The notes: generated from the letters alone by a model not told the origin. A DNA stretch of 46,146 nt from Pseudomonas nabeulensis (GCF_004682045.1 NZ_QUZT01000056.1:1-46146); one strand, 5' to 3'; shown: positions 8,403-17,165, numbered from the stretch's first letter. Numbers and translations are program-made.

Positions 8403-9278
8403 TCAGAACACGGGAAGGGGCAAGGCGCCCATGGAATCGGCACCGCCGTTCTGTGCCTGGTAGGCCTGTTCGCCACCGGCGATATAGGCCTGCACATAGT
8501 CCTGCCAACCATTCGGCGCCTGGCTGCTGGCGACATAGCCCTTGAGGTGCGGCAAATCCCAGCCGTAGTCCGGCGCGCAGGCGGTGGGGTGCGCCCCCAG
8601 CGGCGCATGCACCACGCCGCTGACCAGGTAGCGTTCGAAGGTGTTGAACCGGGCTTGCTCGGCACTCAGCGCCAGGCGTTCTTCCAGACGCTCGCAGGAG
8701 ACAAAGCACTGCTGCGCAGCGCGGGCGAACAGGTGATCGAAATACGGGTCCGGGCCGGTCACCAGGCAGTTGCCCAGGCGGTCGGCGACGTTGACATGCA
8801 GGAAGGCCACATCCAGGTTGAGCGCGGGCATCGCCAGCAGCACCTCACCATCGGCATACGGCGAGCTGACCATCTTGAGTTCCGGGTTGAGGCGCGTCAC
8901 ATCGGTGCCCAGGCCGCAGCGAGTGGGCAGGAACGGCAAGCGCATGCCGGCGGCGCGCAGGCCCCACTGGAACATGCCTTCGTCCAGTTCCAGCAATTCC
9001 AGTTCACCGGCCTCGCGGGCCTTGCGGTAGTACGGCTCCAACGGGATCGCATCCAGGGTGGCAAAGCCGAACACCAGCTTCTTGACCTTGCCCGCCGCGC
9101 ACAACATGCCCACTTCCGGGCCGCCGTAGGCCACCACGGTCAGGTCCTTGACCGGCGAACGCAGGATCTCGCGCACAATGGCCATCGGCTTGCGCCGTGG
9201 GCCCCAGCCACCAAAACCGAGGGTCATGCCATCGCGCAGTTGAGCGACCGCATCGGCCGCTGTCAGTTGTTTGTTCAT
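8403..9278 (-). CDS. ipdA: IpdA, alpha subunit of the steroid ring C-cleaving hydrolase
   Basis: A 291-residue CoA-transferase family I alpha-type subunit. The N-terminus (DAVAQLRDGMTLGFGGWGPR, then RKPMAIVREILRS) and the blocks VAYGGPEVGMLCAAGKVKK, LDEGMFQWGLRAAGMRLPFL and ALNLDVAFLHVN are strongly IpdA-like from memory. With IpdB it should open the last steroid ring. The ATG at 9278 has AAGGAA upstream at good spacing and follows the dioxygenase stop by 12 bp. The IpdA-like segments and the EchA20/IpdC neighbours argue against an acetate or 3-oxoadipate CoA-transferase. Confidence 0.88.
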   Translation of the reverse strand: MNKQLTAADAVAQLRDGMTLGFGGWGPRRKPMAIVREILRSPVKDLTVVAYGGPEVGMLCAAGKVKKLVFGFATLDAIPLEPYYRKAREAGELELLELDEGMFQWGLRAAGMRLPFLPTRCGLGTDVTRLNPELKMVSSPYADGEVLLAMPALNLDVAFLHVNVADRLGNCLVTGPDPYFDHLFARAAQQCFVSCERLEERLALSAEQARFNTFERYLVSGVVHAPLGAHPTACAPDYGWDLPHLKGYVASSQAPNGWQDYVQAYIAGGEQAYQAQNGGADSMGALPLPVF

Positions 9279-9290
9279 CAGGTCTATTCC

Positions 9291-10181
9291 TTACTGTTGG
9301 CCGACCGAAAAGTCGTGCCCCCAAATGCTCACGCGGGTGAACTCGAAGGCCGAGTGTTCGGCCCAATCGACTTGCAAGCCGCCGAAGCCGTACTCCAGGT
9401 CGAAACCCGACGGCGTCTTCATGTAGAAACTGGTCATGCGGTCGTTCAAATGCTGGCCGAGGGTGGCCGACAGGCTCACTTGATGAGCCTGCAGGCGGTC
9501 GTGGGCGCGGCCGACTTCGGTCATCGAATCGACCTCGACCATCACGTGCACACAGCCCGACGGCACCGGGTATTCCGCCAGTGCCAGGCTGTGGTGGCGG
9601 GCATTGCGGCAATGCAGGAAGTGAATGCGGATCGGCGGCGCCGACGGGTCGGGACGGAAGTTGAAAATATCCGAGAGTTCAAAGCCCAACACGTCCTTGG
9701 CAAATGCCAGGGTGGCGTCGAAATTCGGCGCCGGCAGCACGGTGTGGCCCAGGCCCATATCGCCGGTGATAAAGCGCGGCACGCCTTGGGGCGACACAAA
9801 CGGCAGGCAATCGGAACGATGGCCCCAGCTCAGTTCATGGCAGTTGCCGGAGGGGTCGGTGAGCTTGACCAGTGCCTGCACGCCGCGCTGTTCGATTTCC
9901 GCCGGGGTGCCCGCCTGCCACTCCACACCCGTCGCCGTCAGGTGCGCCAGTGCCGCCTCGAAGGCCGGAGCGTTGGCCAGTTCCCAGCCGGAGGCCAGGT
10001 AACGCGCTTCAGTGCCCTCAACAATCAGCATGCGGAACGGACGCTCGTCCATCTTCACGTACAGGCCGTTGCCCGGCGCCGTAGTGACCGACATGCCCAG
10101 CACGTCTTCGGCGTACCGCTGCCAATGGCTGAGGTTTTCGATCTGCGAGACGAAATAGCTCAAGCCGCGAATGTCGATCAT
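9291..10181 (-). CDS. hsaC: HsaC-like type I extradiol (meta-cleavage) dioxygenase
   Basis: A 296-residue two-domain vicinal-oxygen-chelate dioxygenase. Predicted Fe(II) ligands are His146 (GLGHTVL), His197 (ARHHSLA) and Glu263 (FDLEYGF). The second-sphere His244 and Tyr253 of the BphC/HsaC family are also present. HsaC meta-cleaves the catechol 3,4-DHSA, the aromatised ring A of a secosteroid. The start is the ATG at 10181 with GAGG upstream and a typical first strand (MIDIRGLSYFV). An in-frame reading to 10229 adds 16 unrelated residues. It is the first gene of the operon. Biphenyl-type substrates are possible, but the ipd genes favour steroids. Partner genes hsaA and hsaD are absent here. 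Confidence 0.82.
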   Translation of the reverse strand: MIDIRGLSYFVSQIENLSHWQRYAEDVLGMSVTTAPGNGLYVKMDERPFRMLIVEGTEARYLASGWELANAPAFEAALAHLTATGVEWQAGTPAEIEQRGVQALVKLTDPSGNCHELSWGHRSDCLPFVSPQGVPRFITGDMGLGHTVLPAPNFDATLAFAKDVLGFELSDIFNFRPDPSAPPIRIHFLHCRNARHHSLALAEYPVPSGCVHVMVEVDSMTEVGRAHDRLQAHQVSLSATLGQHLNDRMTSFYMKTPSGFDLEYGFGGLQVDWAEHSAFEFTRVSIWGHDFSVGQQ

Positions 10182-10260
10182 GCCGTGGTCCTCGTTGACG
10201 GAAAGGGGTTGCCGGGGACCATTGTGCAAAGCCGCGCCAAGCGCTTCATCGTCCGTTGAG

Positions 10261-10298
10261 ACTAAACACGGTGCGCAGGCGCCCTAGTCCGTTTTAGT
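10261..10298. promoter_or_regulatory. Candidate operator in the divergent catabolic promoter region
   Basis: The 181-bp gap between hsaC (minus) and the acyl-CoA dehydrogenase (plus) holds an imperfect inverted repeat. ACTAAACACGG (10261-10271) is mirrored by CCGTTTTAGT (10289-10298), with one extra base in the left arm. Its midpoint position suits a TetR- or GntR-type repressor controlling both directions. No regulator gene for it is in the window, so this is inference from symmetry only. Confidence 0.4.
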
Positions 10299-10362
10299 GA
10301 TTCGAACGCCGCTCCAGGCGCCGCAGACTGGCGTATCCCTTGGCTTTACGAGATGCCTTCCC

Positions 10363-11535
10363 ATGGAGTTCGCGTTGACCGAAGAACACCAGATGATCCG
10401 CGACAGCGCCGAGCGATTTCTCGCCCAGGCCAGTGACTCCCACGCCGTGCGGACCGCCATGGCGACGCCCCATGCCTACGACCCGCAGGTGTGGCAGCAG
10501 ATCGGCCAGGAGCTGTACTGGCCGGCGCTGATGGTGCCCGAGGCGTTTGGCGGCATGGGCCTGGGGTTTGTCGAATTGGCGATCCTGCTGGAGCAGTGCG
10601 GGCGTTTCTTGTTGGGCTCACCGCTGTTCGCCACCACGTGCTTGGCCACTCCGGCCTTGTTGCTGGGACACAACGAGGCGTTGCAGGCGTATTGGCTCCA
10701 GGCGATTGCCGGCGGTGCCACTCGGGCTACATTGGCCTTTGCCGACACGCCGGGCCTGCACGCGGGCAGCGTGCGCGCCGTAGCAGAACCGCGCCCAGGC
10801 GGCTGGACCCTGCACGGGCAATACGCTCAGGTGATCGATGGCGCTTCGGCCGACCTGTTGATCGTCGCCGTGCGCACACCGGGTACTCAAGGTGAGCACG
10901 GCATCAGCCTGTACGCCTTGCCGGGAGATGCCCCCGGCGTGATCCGCCGCCCGCTGGCCACCCTGGATCAGACGCGACGACTGGCGCAGATCGAATTGCG
11001 CCATGTCGATGTCAGCAAAGCGCAACGCTTGTGCGACCCCGAGCAAGGCTGGGGCGTGCTTCGCGACACATTTCGGGTGGCCGCAGCGGGCCTGGCGGCC
11101 GAGCAGGTCGGCGGTGCGCAACAAGTGCTCGACCTGACCCTGGCGTATATCGGTGAACGTCGCCAGTTCAACCGCCCGATTGCCAGTTTCCAGGCGATCA
11201 AGCACCGCTGCGCCGACATGATGCTGCAGGTCGAGTGTGCCCGCTCGGCGGCCTACTACGCCGCCTGCGTGGTGCAGGAGCGCCTGGACCCGAACGGTGA
11301 CACGGCAGTGGCCGAAGAACTCGCCGCTGCGGCCGCCACCGCGAAAATCCACGCCAGCGAGGCGTTTTTCCACTGCGCGGCCGAATCGATCCAACTGCAT
11401 GGCGGCGTCGGTTTCACCTGGGAATACGACCCGCACCTGTACTTCAAGCGCGCTCGCGCCGGCGAGCCGCTATTCGGCAGCCCGGCCTGGCACCGCGAGC
11501 GCCTGGCCACCTATCTATTGGGAGATCCCGCATGA
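10363..11535 (+). CDS. Acyl-CoA dehydrogenase, first subunit of second pair
   Basis: A 390-residue acyl-CoA dehydrogenase. The N-terminus is MEFALTEEHQMIRDSAERFL. The flavin domain includes ERRQFNRPIASFQAIKHRCADM. The C-terminal GGVGFTWEYDPHLYFKRAR carries the Glu at the family's catalytic-base position. It lacks a terminal NEIQRN motif, which the next gene has. The start at 10363 is preferred over an in-frame start at 10297 because it begins at the conserved N-terminus, although its ribosome site is weak. It heads a plus-strand operon divergent from hsaC and likely acts in the same pathway. Confidence 0.85.
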   Translation: MEFALTEEHQMIRDSAERFLAQASDSHAVRTAMATPHAYDPQVWQQIGQELYWPALMVPEAFGGMGLGFVELAILLEQCGRFLLGSPLFATTCLATPALLLGHNEALQAYWLQAIAGGATRATLAFADTPGLHAGSVRAVAEPRPGGWTLHGQYAQVIDGASADLLIVAVRTPGTQGEHGISLYALPGDAPGVIRRPLATLDQTRRLAQIELRHVDVSKAQRLCDPEQGWGVLRDTFRVAAAGLAAEQVGGAQQVLDLTLAYIGERRQFNRPIASFQAIKHRCADMMLQVECARSAAYYAACVVQERLDPNGDTAVAEELAAAAATAKIHASEAFFHCAAESIQLHGGVGFTWEYDPHLYFKRARAGEPLFGSPAWHRERLATYLLGDPA

Positions 11536-12719
11536 AAATCGGTTTCAGCCGTGCCGACGAAGCCTTCCGCGAAGAGGTTGCGCAGTGGATGGCCCAGCAC
11601 CTGAGTGGCGAATTTGCCGCGCTGCGCTTTCGCGGCGGGCCGGGGGACGAGCACAGCTTTCCCGCACAACGCAAAGCCTGGGAGCGTGAACTGGCGGCGG
11701 GCGCGTGGATTGGCGTCGGTTGGGCCAAGGAACACGGCGGGCGCGGCCTGCCCATCAGCCAGCAGGTGATTTTCCACGAAGAGTACGCACGTGCCGGCGG
11801 CCCTGGTCGCATGGGGCACATCGGCGAAGGCCTGGTGGGCCCTACCCTCGCCGCCTTTGGCACACCGGCCCAGCAGCAACGCCTGTTGCCCGGCATCCTC
11901 GATGGCAGCACGTTCTGGTGCCAGGGCTACTCGGAACCGGGGGCCGGCTCGGACCTGGCCAACGTGCAGACCCGCGCCCGCCTCGATGCCTCCGGCGAAC
12001 ATTGGTTGATCAGCGGGCAAAAGGTCTGGACCTCGTTGGCCCATGAAGCCGACTGGTGCTTCGTGCTGGCGCGCACCGAGCCGGGCAGCCAGGGGCATCA
12101 CGGGTTGTCGTTCCTGCTGGTGCCGATGGTCCAGCCGGGGGTTCGCGTGCAGCCGATCCAGCAACTGACCGGCACCAGCGAATTCAACGAGGTGTTCTTT
12201 GAGCAGGCCGTCACCTCGGCCGACAACCTGGTCGGCCAGCCCGGCGATGGCTGGAAGATCGCCATGGCGCTATTGGGGTTTGAGCGTGGCGTGTCCACAC
12301 TTGGGCAACAGATGCAGTTTCACAATGAGCTGGATGAAGTGATCCGCATCGCCCAGGCCAATGGCGCCGCGCGTGACCCATTGCTGCGCCAGCGCATTGC
12401 CCAGGCGTGGGCCGGGCTCAAGGTGTTGCGCTACAACTCGTTGCGCATGCTGTGTGGGGCGCAAGATGGCAGCCTAAGTCGCGAGGCGATGATTTACAAG
12501 TTGGCGTGGTCCACCTGGCACCGTGATCTGGGCAAGTTGGCGATGGATGTGCTGGGGGATGCTGGAGAGGTGCTTGAGGGCGAGCCCTACGAGCTGAGCC
12601 GGTTGCAGGCGTTGTTCCTGTTTAGCCGGGCGGACACGGTGTATGGGGGGAGCAATGAGATTCAGCGCAATGTGATTGCGGAGCGGGCGCTGGGGATGCC
12701 TCGGGAAGCGCGGGTTTGA
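11532..12719 (+). CDS. Acyl-CoA dehydrogenase, second subunit of second pair
   Basis: A 395-residue acyl-CoA dehydrogenase. It has GYSEPGAGSDLANVQ, ISGQKVWTSLAHEADW and the C-terminal VYGGSNEIQRNVIAERALGM. The ATG overlaps the stop of the preceding gene (ATGA, 4 bp), so the two subunits are translationally coupled. As with the minus-strand pair, one member carries the putative base and the other the terminal NEIQRN motif, consistent with an alpha2beta2 steroid acyl-CoA dehydrogenase. Which CoA thioester each pair uses is not evident. Confidence 0.86.
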   Translation: MKIGFSRADEAFREEVAQWMAQHLSGEFAALRFRGGPGDEHSFPAQRKAWERELAAGAWIGVGWAKEHGGRGLPISQQVIFHEEYARAGGPGRMGHIGEGLVGPTLAAFGTPAQQQRLLPGILDGSTFWCQGYSEPGAGSDLANVQTRARLDASGEHWLISGQKVWTSLAHEADWCFVLARTEPGSQGHHGLSFLLVPMVQPGVRVQPIQQLTGTSEFNEVFFEQAVTSADNLVGQPGDGWKIAMALLGFERGVSTLGQQMQFHNELDEVIRIAQANGAARDPLLRQRIAQAWAGLKVLRYNSLRMLCGAQDGSLSREAMIYKLAWSTWHRDLGKLAMDVLGDAGEVLEGEPYELSRLQALFLFSRADTVYGGSNEIQRNVIAERALGMPREARV

Positions 12720-12765
12720 GGGGGTGCCAGAACAAACCGAGATCTTTCAACAAACGGAGATCCAC

Positions 12766-12869
12766 TGTGGGAGGGGCGGTGCGACGATTCGACTTGCCCC
12801 CGATGGCGGTGGGTCAGCTACACATGCAGTGACTGACACACCGCCATCGGGGGCAAGCCCCCTCCCACA
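12766..12869. repeat. REP doublet with a 15-nt inserted arm
   Basis: The right arm ends GGGGGCAAGCCCCCTCCCACA. The left arm reads TGTGGGAGGGGCGGTGCGAC followed by GATTCGACTTGCCCCCGAT, so about 15 nt interrupt it. The same insertion is seen at 36059-36162 and 37314-37417, marking a subfamily. The element lies between two converging transcription units. The remaining bases to 12958 hold only degenerate repeat tail. Confidence 0.85.
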
Positions 12870-12958
12870 TTTGAACTCCGCCCGGCATGACATCCCGCTC
12901 TTTCTAAAGGTGGCCCACAGTAAGAGCCGCCACCCTATCAGCCGTTACCTGATTTCCG

Positions 12959-13432
12959 TCAACACCCCCCAAACAACGGCAACTCATAAGACTTCTTCAC
13001 CGTCCTCACCACCAACGTCGACGAGTAGGTACGAATCGGAATATCCCGATAAATCTCCAGGAACCGGTAGATGTAATCGGTGTACTCGGTGGCATCCCTG
13101 AACTTGGCCACCATCACAAAATCGAACTCACCGGTCATCAGGTAGCAATCCTGGATCTCCGGGTGATGGATCAGGATGTGCTGCATCTTGCGGTCGATAT
13201 CGTGGCTGTCCTTGTCCAGTTTGATCAAGAAGAACGCGGTCACCTGGATACCCAATTTGCGCTCATCCAGTACCGCCACCCTGGCCTTGATAATCCCCAC
13301 GCTTTCCATACGGCGAATGCGCCGGTAACAACTGGTGGATGACAGCCCTACGCTGTCGCTCAACAGGTCCAGGCTCTGGTCGCAATCCTTTTGCAGCCGG
13401 CCCAGAATCTTCAAATCCATGGCGTCTGTCAT
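12959..13432 (-). CDS. Lrp/AsnC-family transcriptional regulator
   Basis: A 157-residue regulator. The N-terminal helix-turn-helix (about residues 5-50: MDLKILGRLQ, LDLLSDSVGLSSTSCYRRIR, RMESVGIIK) is followed by a RAM ligand-binding domain (about 63-140) including HPEIQDCYLMTGEFDFVMVAK. It is divergent from the tyrosinase operon, with 144 bp between starts. That gap contains the AT-rich palindrome ATTGCAAT (13455-13462), a plausible but unproven site. It probably senses an amino acid or aromatic amine and controls the operon. The start at 13432 begins at the conserved domain. TTG at 13495 is possible but adds a non-family N-terminus. Confidence 0.87.
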   Translation of the reverse strand: MTDAMDLKILGRLQKDCDQSLDLLSDSVGLSSTSCYRRIRRMESVGIIKARVAVLDERKLGIQVTAFFLIKLDKDSHDIDRKMQHILIHHPEIQDCYLMTGEFDFVMVAKFRDATEYTDYIYRFLEIYRDIPIRTYSSTLVVRTVKKSYELPLFGGC

Positions 13433-13576
13433 CGGTGGAAAATCGTCCTTGAAAATTGCAATGAATCCGTCGCGAAGACGGGCCAATTTGCACAAATCCT
13501 GCGCAGTGGCTCCTTAACATCGATTCAGCTTAGCAGCCCGGCCAATACCTGGCCCTGGCGGCATGAGAGGGATCTT

Positions 13577-15370
13577 ATGATAGTCGCGAAACCGACATGG
13601 ACCGCTGATATCCAAGGACTTTTCAGCGAGCCGTACTGGATACCCGCCGCCGAACGTGCCGCCGTCGCCGCAACGTGGGTGGGCTGCATGAATGCCTACG
13701 ATGTGTTCCTGGAAGACCCGGACTCAGTCAAGACCTGGTCGGTGACCATTTACCAGCACCTCGCCTCGCGCAATATGCCGCTGACCGACGACGCGCAGCA
13801 GTTCTGGCCCATCGACGCCCTGGAAACCTTTCGCCTGTGGGTCAATCAGGGTTGGCGCCGGGACAGTATTTCGCCGTTTGACCTGGCCGAACGCATCCCG
13901 CCACCGGCGCTGCCGCACCCGGTCAAGCGCGTGCGCCAGGACATCCGCGCCCTCAGCCCTGAACAACTGAACCTGTACCGCGCCAGGCTCGATGATGTGA
14001 TGCACATCGGCAACCCGGACAGTGGCGCGCCCTGGCAGCGCTACGCCTACATCCACACCAACTGGTGCCTGCATTACCAGGAAGCCTTCGCGCTGTGGCA
14101 TCGCGCCTACCTGCTGTACCTGGAAGCGCTGATCGACTACCCCATCCCGTATTGGGACTGGATGGCCGAACACGCCAGTGTCGACGGCAGCCCCGAAGCC
14201 GGGTTGCCCCAGGCGTTCCTTGATGAAACCTACGTGCACCCGCACACCGGCGAGGTGCGGCGCAACCCGCTGCGTTATGCGGCGGCCAAGGATGGCCGTT
14301 CGAAAGTCTGCGCCAGCGGCAACGTCGACGGTGTGGATTGCCTGTACGTGCAGCGCAACCCGTTGTTCTACACCCAGGGCGAAGTGTTTCGCGCCGAGCG
14401 CACCCAGTTGTACGGCATGAGCCGGATCTTCCAGCAGCAGGTAGTCGACGCCCTCGCCTTCACCACGTTCAGCCAGCCTCAAGGGGTGCCGGGCTATCCG
14501 TGGGCCAACATCACCACCTTCGACCCGCCGCAACCGGACAACCTGTACCCCAACCGCGCGCTGAATTTCGACGGGCTCTATGAGCAACCCCACGACAATT
14601 ACCACGGCTGGATCGGCTGCGACATGGCCGACAACGCCTACACCGCCTTCGACCCGGTGTTCTGTTCCTACCACGCCAATATCGACCGCATGCTGGAGGT
14701 GTGGATACGCGCCCACCCGGCGGCGCAGTACACCACCCAGTGCCTGTTGCAGCCGTTCGCCGGGCATGGGGCGGATGAGGTGACCTTCACCAGTGCCGAG
14801 GCCTGGCGCTACACCACGTTGGGCGACATGGCCCAGGACAGCCGCCATATCGGCTACGACTACGGTACGCCGGTGGCGCCGCAGTTCGGTGCAGCCAAGC
14901 CTGCTGCGTGCTGCCAGGCGCAAGCGTCACACACGGGCCCGTGGGTGGTGTTCGACCATGTGCGCTGCACCCACGACACCTTTCTGATCGACGTCTTTCT
15001 CAACCAACCGGATGCCAGCGCACAGCAGGTCAACGCCGACAACCCCCACTACGTCGGGCGTTTCAGCCGCATCGGCATGGGCCTGGTGGACGACAAGGGC
15101 CGTTGCATTACCCAAGGCGTTTCCCGTGCGCTGAATGCGGCGCGCAACGTCAAGGCGCTGAACCTGGGGCCGAGTGACGCCGCGCAGTTATCGCTGCGGG
15201 TCACCCACGTTGAAACGAGCCAGGTATTGAGCCCCGATGCCTACGCGCTATTGCCTGGTTTTATCCCCCAACTGGTGTGGGACGACCCACGCCACACGTC
15301 TGCCGGCCCCGCACCGGGTGCCGGTTGCTGCGCCACTGCCACACCCGTCAACCAAGGAGAGTCGACATGA
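13577..15370 (+). CDS. Tyrosinase-family type-3 copper oxidase
   Basis: A 597-residue protein with both copper sites. CuA has His160, His166 and His175 (IHTNWCLHYQEAFALWHRAY). CuB has His339, His343 and His366 (HDNYHGW, then FCSYHANIDRMLEVW). Cys164 two residues before the second CuA His gives the Cys-X-His pattern that forms a thioether bridge in fungal tyrosinases and catechol oxidases. It should oxidise phenols or catechols with O2. No signal peptide or Tat motif is visible. About 210 C-terminal residues follow CuB, ending in a Cys-containing tail (GAGCCATA). The ATG at 13577 has AGAGGG upstream. It is the first gene of a three-gene operon. Confidence 0.9.
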   Translation: MIVAKPTWTADIQGLFSEPYWIPAAERAAVAATWVGCMNAYDVFLEDPDSVKTWSVTIYQHLASRNMPLTDDAQQFWPIDALETFRLWVNQGWRRDSISPFDLAERIPPPALPHPVKRVRQDIRALSPEQLNLYRARLDDVMHIGNPDSGAPWQRYAYIHTNWCLHYQEAFALWHRAYLLYLEALIDYPIPYWDWMAEHASVDGSPEAGLPQAFLDETYVHPHTGEVRRNPLRYAAAKDGRSKVCASGNVDGVDCLYVQRNPLFYTQGEVFRAERTQLYGMSRIFQQQVVDALAFTTFSQPQGVPGYPWANITTFDPPQPDNLYPNRALNFDGLYEQPHDNYHGWIGCDMADNAYTAFDPVFCSYHANIDRMLEVWIRAHPAAQYTTQCLLQPFAGHGADEVTFTSAEAWRYTTLGDMAQDSRHIGYDYGTPVAPQFGAAKPAACCQAQASHTGPWVVFDHVRCTHDTFLIDVFLNQPDASAQQVNADNPHYVGRFSRIGMGLVDDKGRCITQGVSRALNAARNVKALNLGPSDAAQLSLRVTHVETSQVLSPDAYALLPGFIPQLVWDDPRHTSAGPAPGAGCCATATPVNQGEST

Positions 15371-17100
15371 GCACGCCGTTCAAGCAATTCACCTCGCCCG
15401 CCGAACAAGCCCCCAAGGACTACAACCGGCTGGGCCTGGAAAACCAATTGCCGCAGTTTGAAACGGACTGGAACAACAACGTCACCGGTTGGACCGAGAT
15501 GTCGGTGATCGGTAACCCCTGGTCAAACCTCAACGATGCACCGCGCTCGGGTTACTACAACCCGCTGCAAAGTGGCTACGGCACGCAAACCCCGGTGACG
15601 ATCACCTGGCAACCGTTCCCCAACCGACTGTGGACGTTCTTCTACAACAACGGCGCCGCCGTGGTGCCGCAGTTGAACGGCCAGGCCATGACCCTCGACC
15701 AGGTGATGGAGTTGACCGACCACGGCCAGATTACCCTCAACGGCACGCTCTACTCGCTGTACCCGGACCCGGCCGCCACTCAGCTGCAAATCCCCAGTGT
15801 GCTGTGCAAGTCCATCAACTGGAACGGCCCTTACGCCGACTTCTCGCCGTCTGGCCCACGGGGTTGGCTGGATGAATATTGCGAGTGGTCGATCACCCGC
15901 GACCCCGACGGCACGATGCGCAGCATCCAGTTCACCAGCGAGAACCCGGCGTATTACCTGACCATGTGGAACATCGACCCGAACGCCGTGCTGGGGCTGT
16001 ACCAGGCGTACGTCGACCCGCAGGTAAAACTCGAAGACCTGTACCTGCGCTACACCGCCGACGGCCCCACCGGCAAGGCTGGCGACCCGGTGATCGATGA
16101 AACCACCGGCCGCCCGGCCTATGACACCGTGAACAAGTGGAACTCGGGCACCGTGCGCCTGCCAGGCGTGTCGGGCGGCGCGATGCATTTGACGTCCGGC
16201 CCCAATACCCTGAGTGCCGAGATTTACCTGGCGGCAGCGGCGACCATCCTGCGTCCGCTCACCAGCAGCCGTAACCAGCAGAGCCTGATCTGCTGCGCGC
16301 AGTACGGGCAGAACTACCGCAACTCGGACCCGCATATCGGCTTTTCCGCCAACCAGGCAGCGGTCAATAACCTGATCTCGTTGACCAACCCCATCGGCCT
16401 GTACCTGCAACAACCCCAGTCCTTCAGCACCTGGAAAGGCCCGCAAGGCCAAGATGTGAGCAGCTATTGGCGCGTGACGCGCGGTACGGCCGGCACCGGA
16501 CCAAATGGGTCCGACCAGATATTGCAGGCGGTGTTCGAAGTGCCGGTAAGCGCGGGGTTTTCGATCAACGACATCACTATCAATGGCACGCCGATCGACT
16601 ACGTGTGGGTGATCGCCGAGCAGCTCGACGTGGCCCTCAGCGTGACGCCGGCACCGCTCACCGCGCCTCCTGGGGAATGCGACTGTGTGGCGGCCAATAC
16701 CACCGATGCGCAACCCTGGCCGGTGCAGTTGCTGCCGCTGGACCTGTTCTACGGCCAGTCACCCAGCGATTTGCCGGCGTCGCTGGCACCGGGTTCGTCC
16801 GGCCAGTTCGTGCTGGTGGTCCAGGGCGCAGACCTCAAGACCACGGCGGCGAGCGCACGGGTGCAGTTCTCCAACCCTGGCGTGACCGCCCAGGTCACGC
16901 AGTTCTTGCCGGATGCCTCGGCGATTCCGGGGCAGACCGATGGCGGCGGCACCCAGGGCTACATCATGACCGTCACCGTGAGCAGCAACGCCACGCCGGG
17001 ACTGATTAGCGTGCGCGCCCTCAACCCGAGTGAGGCCGCCAATCCGAGCGCTGCCGAACACCCGTGGGAAAGCGGCCTGGCGCTGGTGCCCGGCGCCTGA
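15367..17100 (+). CDS. Unknown protein coupled to the tyrosinase
   Basis: A 577-residue protein I do not recognise. The ATG overlaps the tyrosinase stop (ATGA), so the two are probably made in fixed ratio. It has no signal peptide or membrane segment. The first 430 residues are rich in Trp, Tyr and Asn (for example DEYCEWSITRDPDG at 170-182 and CCAQYGQNYRNSDPHIGF at 309-326). Cysteines are at 147, 172, 309, 310, 438 and 440. Residues about 455-555 look like an Ig-like beta sandwich (FVLVVQGADL, YIMTVTVSSNATPGLISVRA). It could be a partner, copper chaperone ('caddie') or second enzyme for the tyrosinase. None of these is demonstrated. Confidence 0.75.
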   Translation: MSTPFKQFTSPAEQAPKDYNRLGLENQLPQFETDWNNNVTGWTEMSVIGNPWSNLNDAPRSGYYNPLQSGYGTQTPVTITWQPFPNRLWTFFYNNGAAVVPQLNGQAMTLDQVMELTDHGQITLNGTLYSLYPDPAATQLQIPSVLCKSINWNGPYADFSPSGPRGWLDEYCEWSITRDPDGTMRSIQFTSENPAYYLTMWNIDPNAVLGLYQAYVDPQVKLEDLYLRYTADGPTGKAGDPVIDETTGRPAYDTVNKWNSGTVRLPGVSGGAMHLTSGPNTLSAEIYLAAAATILRPLTSSRNQQSLICCAQYGQNYRNSDPHIGFSANQAAVNNLISLTNPIGLYLQQPQSFSTWKGPQGQDVSSYWRVTRGTAGTGPNGSDQILQAVFEVPVSAGFSINDITINGTPIDYVWVIAEQLDVALSVTPAPLTAPPGECDCVAANTTDAQPWPVQLLPLDLFYGQSPSDLPASLAPGSSGQFVLVVQGADLKTTAASARVQFSNPGVTAQVTQFLPDASAIPGQTDGGGTQGYIMTVTVSSNATPGLISVRALNPSEAANPSAAEHPWESGLALVPGA

Positions 17101-17165
17101 GTGTGACTGGCCGCCCCTGCCTGGCAAGGGCGGCCTTCCCTGAGCCTTACGCAAGGAATGCAATC

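Noticed and set aside
3619..10259. Long plus-strand open frames opposite the catabolic genes (803 and 896 codons).
   Set aside because: They are antisense to genes with clear family motifs, lack any recognisable domain and have the low-complexity composition typical of GC-rich shadow frames.
13391..13576. An upstream extension of the tyrosinase by 62 residues.
   Set aside because: It runs through the regulator's coding start and the promoter gap. The ATG at 13577 has a good ribosome site.
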